From positions 1,240,001-1,304,000 of the forward strand of contig JAQJZZ010000007.1 of assembly GCA_030077755.1 (NCBI GenBank): a stretch of 64,000 bases of DNA, written 5' to 3'. The first letter of the stretch is position 1. Each line of letters begins with the position of its first letter. This document shows positions 58,291-64,000 of the stretch, piece by piece. The stretch comes from Filosporella fistucella (Eukaryota; Ascomycota; Leotiomycetes; Helotiales). Made by a program: the position numbers and the translations under genes. The notes below the pieces were generated by a model, which saw only the letters and a list, made by a program, of their open reading frames with translations, had not been told where the DNA came from and made no database searches.

Positions 58291-59197
58291 TCATGGCACT
58301 CCTTTCCCCTCTCTGGTAGCTTTCGCCAGCTCACTTTGAGCAACGTCATCTGCGTACCTCTGATAGATAGGCAAATAATGTTCCTTCTCACTCGTCGTAT
58401 TCACAACACTCTCTCTTGTTCCAACAGCGCCTATCCACTTCTCCCATCTCTTCACCCACTCTCCCTTCGAACTCTTTAGCCCAAGCCCTCCTTTGAAATG
58501 ATCAAACACCCATAATCGAACAGCCCAGGGCGCGAGAATGAGATCGATCAGACTCAACTTTCTACCCAAGAAGTATGGCCCCTCGGGATCCATCTCCTTT
58601 GTGAATTCTTGGAGCTTGGAGAGAAATTCCTGACGTACTTTATCGAGACCTGGGTCAGTTGCAGACGAAGATTGGTATTGCAGGAATCGATGGAAAGCGG
58701 GTATGATTCTTGAAGTGACAAAATCGGTCCAAATTCGTACACGAGCTTTGGTATAGGGGTCAGAAGGAAGAAGATGGGGTGTTGCAGAAGGGTAAGCCTC
58801 TTCTAGGAATTCGCAAATGACAGTGCTCTCGTAAAGCGGCTTATTGTCATATTGAAGAGTGGGAACAAGACCGCGGGGGTTGAGGTCGAGCAGCGACTTT
58901 TCTTTGTGGTATGGATTCACCTGGCACTGTTAGATGACATTCTTGAACTGGTGGCACAAAAGCGGTACCTCGATATATTGGAAGGGTATGTTTTTCTCGA
59001 GAAGGACTAGTAAGACACGCTGAACGAAAGGACAAAACTAAGCAACTTAGATATCGATTTAATATCAAGAAATTTTTAAGGACTACCCAGCCTGAGTAAA
59101 GCTTCAAAGGCTCTTCTTTCTGGTGCTCTTGGGCCATCTGAGCAGCAGCTCCAGTGGCATGAGGATAAACTTTAGCATCAGGATGATCTTGACCCAT
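58291..59197 (-). CDS. Omega-like glutathione S-transferase
   Basis: There are three exons, 59197-59087, 59037-58969 and 58920-58291, giving 269 aa. The thioredoxin-fold N-domain has LYSGWFCPFVQRVLLVLLEK, where the CPFV cysteine is the catalytic residue of omega-type enzymes. NPRGLVPTLQ and YESTVICEFLEEAYP (glutathione-binding cis-Pro and E-S/T elements) follow. The all-helical C-domain includes GPYFLGRKLSLIDLILAPW, the conserved N-capping box. Exons 1-2 carry the active site and the split falls next to it. Omega transferases act as thiol transferases and dehydroascorbate reductases, or reduce glutathionyl adducts, in the cytosol. A 35-residue N-terminal extension (MGQDHPDAKVYPHATGAAAQ) lacks targeting features. 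Confidence 0.92.
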
Positions 59198-59796
59198 CTT
59201 GTGAGAAGCTTGCTGTAAACTGGAGGCGAAGTAGAATTAAGGGTATTCAATGACACTTGGATAGAGTACCTAGGTAGGTAATTAAAGAGAACTGGGCTTT
59301 GATGATAAGGGAAATAAATGATATTAATTATAGACATTTAACTGATTGTCGTTGTCAAATTGTCCCACGTTTGGCAAGTCCCATGACGCCATCTGGATGG
59401 CGGGGTATCCTTCTTGAACTGCAGACCAAAAATCGCATCACCACGCTTGTTGAAAACAGACATGAAGGTAAGTGCAAAGTAAAAATCGATGTGACTCGAA
59501 GTCATGGTTCACTGTGCTGGAATCCATTCAGGCCCTTGCTCAGCTGAAGACGGTACAATAAAGAGCAAGGCCAAGTGAGTGATTGTGGCTGAGAAGACGA
59601 CTTTAACTCGTTACCTTGCGTAGCGCAGCGAGAACAGCACAGCCTCAACACCTTCTTTCTTTGATACTCATAACTCTTTCACAGGACCTGTGCGACCAAA
59701 TCCTTCACTCTTACATTTATTGTACTTCTGTCTGCTTGTCTACATCTCTGCGATTTTCGAGGACGCAAAGCTGTGCGACAAACAGTAAATTTCATC
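59198..59796. other. Divergent intergenic region (GST / WW-domain gene)
   Basis: About 600 bp holding promoters of two divergently transcribed genes. No coding region or repeat is recognised. Confidence 0.45.
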
Positions 59797-61209
59797 ATGA
59801 CCGGCCCCGCAACGTATTGTCCCTCGTTTCTGATCTTGCGCGCCATGAAGCTGACGGCAATATAGCCCTGGCCAAGAAGGCCCTTCGTATGCTCCTCCTT
59901 CACTCCCTGAAGGTTGGATCCCGCAATGGGATGCCAATTCGAAGAAGTACTACTACGTTCAGCTCTCGACTGGTGCCTCACAATGGGAAACTCCTACCCA
60001 GGCCGCCCCTACAGGGCCAACTCCCCAAGCTACACCGCAGGGTGGAGTGGATCATCCATATGGTCAGCCTGGGGCACAACAAGATCTAGATATTGTGCAG
60101 AATCAGGATGGAACCCAGAGCATCAGACACCGTGATGGCACTCTGGAGCCCGTATCTACGGATAGAAGTCTGAGTGGGAACATTGGTGTATGTGTCTTTG
60201 TGGCTGGGGGAGGGAAGTGCTGACCTGACTATTTGTAGCAATTTGCCATGAACCAGTTATTGGGTGGTGGGAAGAAGACGAGCAATCAAAGTAGTGGACT
60301 TGCTGGCATGGCTAGCTCCTTCCTCGGGGGTGGATCCAGTCATGGACAAAGTAGCGGACATTCCTCTGGCAGCGGTGGTGGTGCTGGCGGCATTGCTGGA
60401 GCACTAGTCGGAAGTCTGTTAGGGGGAGGAAAGAAGACAGACAACCAACAATCTTCAAATTATTCTGGTTCTAGTTCACAGCACACCCAGAGCCAGGGTG
60501 GTGGTTTGATGGGTAGCATAGGGGGAATGTTTGGTGGTCACCAAAGCTCTCAGGTATTGAGATATTCCCAAACTTCAAGTACGATACTGACATGCCACAG
60601 CAACAGGGCAGCAATTACGGCTATTCTTCAGGTAACAGCCAGCAGGGAAGCTATACCGGTTCAGCACCACCAACTTCGTACCAACCGAGTGGCACATCTC
60701 ATACATCTTACAACCCACCTCCACAACAATCAGCTCAGCACTCCTACTCTCAGCCCCCTCCTGCTGCTCAACATCAACCTTACGGTGGTTCCCCAAATCC
60801 ACAACCCCCTTATGGCGCTTCTGCGACCCCGCAAGCTCCTTATGGCGGATCACCCAATCCTCAATATGGTGCACCTCCTCCAAATCAACACCAGCAGCCA
60901 CCGTACGGTGGGATTCAACATCAAGATTCATATGGAGGCGGCCACCCACCTCAACCCCAGCATCAACAGTATGCCCCTCCAGGAGGTTATCCCAGCACCC
61001 CATCATATGGCGGACCCCCTCCAAACACTGGAAATATCCCACCACCACAACATTCTCACTTTCAAGGACTGCATAATGCTGAACATTCGGGTGGTCTTTA
61101 CGGAAATCAAGCTCCACCACCTCCAATGGGAACTCACCCCAGTCAAGGTCAGAACCCACCTTATGGACAGCCTCCAGGTGGTTATGGTGGACAACAGGGC
61201 AGATGGTAA
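59797..61209 (+). CDS. WW-domain protein with Gly/Gln/Pro-rich prion-like tail
   Basis: There are four exons, 59797-59813, 59866-60187, 60239-60553 and 60601-61209, giving 420 aa. The first coding exon is 17 nt (MTGPA plus two bases). A single WW domain lies at about residues 18-50: LPEGWIPQWDANSKKYYYVQ then LSTGASQWETPT, with both tryptophans and the YYY block. Next is a short acidic segment (DLDIVQNQDGTQSIRHRDGT), then two GGGKK(T)-type repeats (NQLLGGGKKTSNQSSG; GSLLGGGKKTDNQQSS) in a Gly/Ser region. The tail of about 200 residues repeats PYGG, NPQ and PPP units with many Gln and Tyr. WW domains bind Pro-rich ligands, so the tail could self-associate. Low charge and Q/N/G/Y bias suggest a condensate-forming protein. 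I recognise no characterised orthologue. Confidence 0.85.
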
Positions 61210-61338
61210 TTGTTCGGCGGAAGGGGAAATAGGGGCGCGTTTGTTTACTATGAATGGTACTTCGTTTTCTTTAGATCGATATCCGACAAATGCTGCGGTT
61301 GTAGCTATAATGAGAACCTCCTTGCATCGACCCCGTAA

Positions 61339-62107
61339 TCATGCCCTCTTCTTCGCTGAGACCGTGCGATCTTGTGCGATACTCTGCAGCAGCCCATTGA
61401 TGTACTTTGACAAATGCCAACTTCCAACTGCGAGAAGTGTGATATATGCCGCTGTTGGTACTAACGAGCGTGGGAAAATGTTAAACAAAAATGGATCTAG
61501 AATTATATCAACATATACCGGTGGGACGTGTTTCATCAGGGTTTTGTTCATGGTATAGTAGTCTGCTGCGGCAAACACTCGCAGGAACAACGTTGATGAA
61601 ATGTCATCGTGCCTGTGAGTTGGCTTCTGCTTTGTAACGCTTGATTCCTGCTGCTCGAGGCTGTCAGGATCTAGTTGTCGGGATTCTGAATATTGTGCGA
61701 GGGATGTGATTAATTCCGGAGTTTCAAATACAGTAGATAATTCGTAGGTGTCGAGGCGAAACGAAGTAGGTTGCTGCATCATATTAGCTTCGACTGAAAG
61801 GGATATAACGGTGTCAACATACAGTTGCAGCCCAGCAGATTCTAACTTCGTATTTCTGCCCTTCATGTAATCTATGGATCAGGTACCAAGAAGAATGTCC
61901 ATATTGGGAAGAATTTGTTGGAAATTCTGCCAGAATATGCGTTCTCAAAGACCAAAGCTGTGGTGATAGTGATTCAAGCTGCAAGTCTTCCAGGGTTGGA
62001 TGCTCGATGGGGACTTGTAGCGTGGCAGGGCCAAGGAAGATAGTTTTCTCAGTATTTGCCAATGCTAGAAGCACTTGGCTTGAGATAAAGAGAATTTGTG
62101 CAAACAT
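61339..62107 (-). CDS. Probable Pga1-like GPI-mannosyltransferase II co-activator
   Basis: There are two exons, 62107-61823 and 61773-61339, giving 239 aa. The signal peptide is MFAQILFISSQVLLALA, followed by NTEKTIFLGPATLQVP. A lumenal domain includes SSWYLIHRLHEGQKYEVRIC with WAATQPTSFRLDTYEL across the spliced junction. A C-terminal hydrophobic helix (VPTAAYITLLAVGSWHLSKY) and a short basic tail ending KKRA follow. A signal peptide plus one C-terminal membrane segment with a dilysine-like end fits an ER-resident protein. Size, topology and the NTEK start recall Pga1, which assists Gpi18 in adding the second mannose to GPI anchors. I assign it from memory of that family without a search, so the name is tentative while the ER topology is secure. 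Confidence 0.6.
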
Positions 62108-62465
62108 GATTAATCAGAAGTCAATTGACCTGTATTCAATCGTCTATCCAGCAAGGCTGCAAGTCCTGTTCGATGCTGGCGTTGTCTAAACGTGGATGGT
62201 GGGGAAAGGAAGTAGAGCTAGGGCCACATCCAAATACGGCCTAGGCTCGGATTGCACAACAACGCGGCACCCTTTTGTTTATTTTATGCAACAACGACCC
62301 ACGAGCCACCACATAAGCGAACGCTCTTGATCCAATTCCCCCTGTTGCACTCCTTCCTCTTCCCCACTATCACCTCTACAGACCACATCAACAACCTCAC
62401 AAGCAAAATTTGCTGTGTTCTATTCCTCTTTACACCTCTCAATCTACTCCATCAACAACTTCAAA
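62108..62465. other. Divergent promoter region (Pga1-like / alpha-tubulin)
   Basis: About 360 bp between two divergent start codons. The 150 bp before the tubulin ATG are pyrimidine-rich, as in strongly expressed fungal genes. No gene is seen. Confidence 0.5.
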
Positions 62466-63952
62466 ATGAGAGAAGTCATCAGCATCAACGGTAAGGATTA
62501 CCCAAACGCGCTGCACACCGCTCCTAACTCGCGTCCTCAACATCTTCCCATTCATTCCACTGACATATCTGAATTACAGTCGGCCAGGCCGGTTGCCAAA
62601 TTGCCAACTCTTGCTGGGAGGTGAGCTACATTGAGGGTCTATGGGCTGCTACATTGGTGGTTCACATATGTTTATCGGTGGTGACTAACGCGAGAGATTT
62701 TTTATAGCTCTACTGCCTTGAGCACGGTATTCAGGTAAGCACATAGACAACAGTTTCATTTCAGAGCTCCTTGACATAATTGGGCATCCTACTGACGCGT
62801 ATTTGTCGAATAGCCCGATGGATACCTGACTGAAGAGCGCAAAGCCGCAGACCCTGATCAAGGTTTCAGCACTTTCTTCTCAGAGACTGGTAAACAACCT
62901 TCTGCCTGGACTATACATAAAATATCTGACGGATCATGCTACAACAGGTCAAGGAAAATATGTCCCACGAACAATCTACTGCGATCTCGAGCCCAATGTC
63001 GTCGACGAGGTCCGCACAGGCACTTACCGTAGTCTGTTCCACCCCGAGCAGATGATTACTGGGAAAGAGGATGCATCCAACAACTATGCCCGCGGTCATT
63101 ACACAGTTGGCAAGGAGTTGATTGACCAAGTCTTGGACAAGGTCCGTCATGTCGCTGATAATTGCTCTGGTCTCCAGGGTTTCTTGGTTTTCCACTCTTT
63201 CGGTGGAGGAACTGGTTCTGGATTCGGTGCTCTCCTCATGGAACGTCTGTCCGTCGACTTCGGAAAGAAAGTCAAGCTTGAGTTCTGTGTTTATCCAGCT
63301 CCACAAACCGCTACCTCCGTTGTCGAGCCATATAACTCCATTCTTACCACTCACACAACCCTCGAGCACTCCGATTGTTCCTTTATGGTTGACAATGAGG
63401 CTATTTATGACATCTGTCGACGAAACCTTGGCCTCGAACGTCCCAACTACGAGAACCTGAACCGATTGATTGCTCAAGGTTTGTTCCCTTATCTGCGGGA
63501 AGATTTGAAATTTTAACACTGCTTACAGTTGTTTCCTCCATTACCGCTTCCCTCCGATTCGACGGTTCCCTCAACGTTGATCTCAACGAGTTCCAGACCA
63601 ACTTAGTCCCATACCCACGTATTCATTTCCCTCTCGTAGCATATGCTCCTGTTGTGTCCGCAGCCAAAGCTTCCCATGAAGCCAACTCTGTCCAGGAGAT
63701 CTCCATGTCCTGCTTCGAGCCAAACAACCAAATGGTTAAGTGTGATCCTCGCAACGGAAAGTACATGGCTACTTGCTTGTTGTACCGCGGCGATGTTGTC
63801 CCCAAGGATGTTCACGCTGCTGTTGCCACTCTCAAGACAAAGCGAACCATTCAATTCGTTGATTGGTGCCCAACTGGTTTCAAGATTGGAATTTGCTTCG
63901 AGCCTCCCCAGATGGTTCCCAACGGTGATTTGGCCAAGGTCAACCGTGCTGT
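62466..63952 (+). CDS. tubA: Alpha-tubulin (3' end beyond window)
   Basis: Microtubule subunit. Visible exons are 62466-62490, 62580-62620, 62708-62734, 62814-62889, 62948-63478 and 63529-63952, covering about 374 of the usual about 450 residues. The split donor GT|GTAAGT at 63953 shows the gene continues past the right edge. The first four exons are tiny (25-76 nt) and encode [31 protein letters not shown] and [10 protein letters not shown] onward. Tubulin landmarks are the GTP-binding [16 protein letters not shown], the alpha-specific [40 protein letters not shown] and [17 protein letters not shown]. Crowding of introns at the 5' end is typical of filamentous-ascomycete alpha-tubulin genes. 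Confidence 0.98.
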
Positions 63953-64000
63953 GTAAGTCAAATGTTCATTATTCTCTCACCAATTCATTGCTGACATTTT

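Noticed and set aside
60248..61558. 436-aa continuous plus-strand frame in the WW gene
   Set aside because: The frame past 60553 is a His/Leu/Asn-rich shadow; splicing at 60553/60601 gives the PYGG-rich tail and a natural stop at 61209.

Overview
The window is nuclear DNA of a filamentous ascomycete (Pezizomycotina). The signs are many short introns (mostly about 45-100 nt, GT..AG), two Zn2Cys6-type transcription factors, fungal-only families (Sla1, Dal5-like transporter, cytosolic GH5) and a split alpha-tubulin gene. The overall flavour resembles Leotiomycetes/Helotiales, but that placement is an impression, not a test. No tRNA, rRNA, CRISPR array or recognisable transposon was found. Gene models below were spliced by hand; for every complete model whose exon lengths I summed, the total is divisible by three.

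Left part (1-15.9 kb): an aromatic-metabolism-flavoured block. It holds a C2H2+Zn2Cys6 transcription factor running off the left edge, a LigB-type extradiol dioxygenase, an FAD monooxygenase fused in frame to an acetoacetate-decarboxylase-like domain, a Zn2Cys6 regulator, and a multicopper oxidase with an N-terminal membrane anchor. Hydroxylation, ring opening, decarboxylation and phenol oxidation could act in one catabolic or tailoring route, but co-regulation is inference.

Middle (17.5-29.1 kb): a secretome/carbohydrate block with a secreted acid phosphatase, an alpha-amylase with a CBM20 starch-binding domain, a LysM + lytic-transglycosylase-like protein lacking a signal peptide, a cytosolic-type GH5 glucanase, and a secreted Ala/Gly/Pro-rich protein built from tandemly duplicated small phase-1 exons.

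Right part (30-64 kb): mostly housekeeping genes. These are endocytic adaptor Sla1, an MFS allantoate-permease-type transporter, AMP deaminase, a Yea4-like nucleotide-sugar transporter, PP2A B55 regulatory subunit, a conserved-looking hypothetical protein, a PEBP gene interrupted by one in-frame stop, dynamin-like Vps1, an LtrA-family membrane protein, an omega-like glutathione transferase, a WW-domain prion-like protein, a probable Pga1 GPI-mannosyltransferase co-activator and alpha-tubulin (cut by the right edge).

The most interesting items are the monooxygenase-decarboxylase fusion and its neighbourhood, the exon-duplication gene at 27.5-29.1 kb, the single-nonsense PEBP gene, the leaderless LysM lytic enzyme, and a 25-nt near-perfect palindrome followed by a T-run at 48.6 kb.
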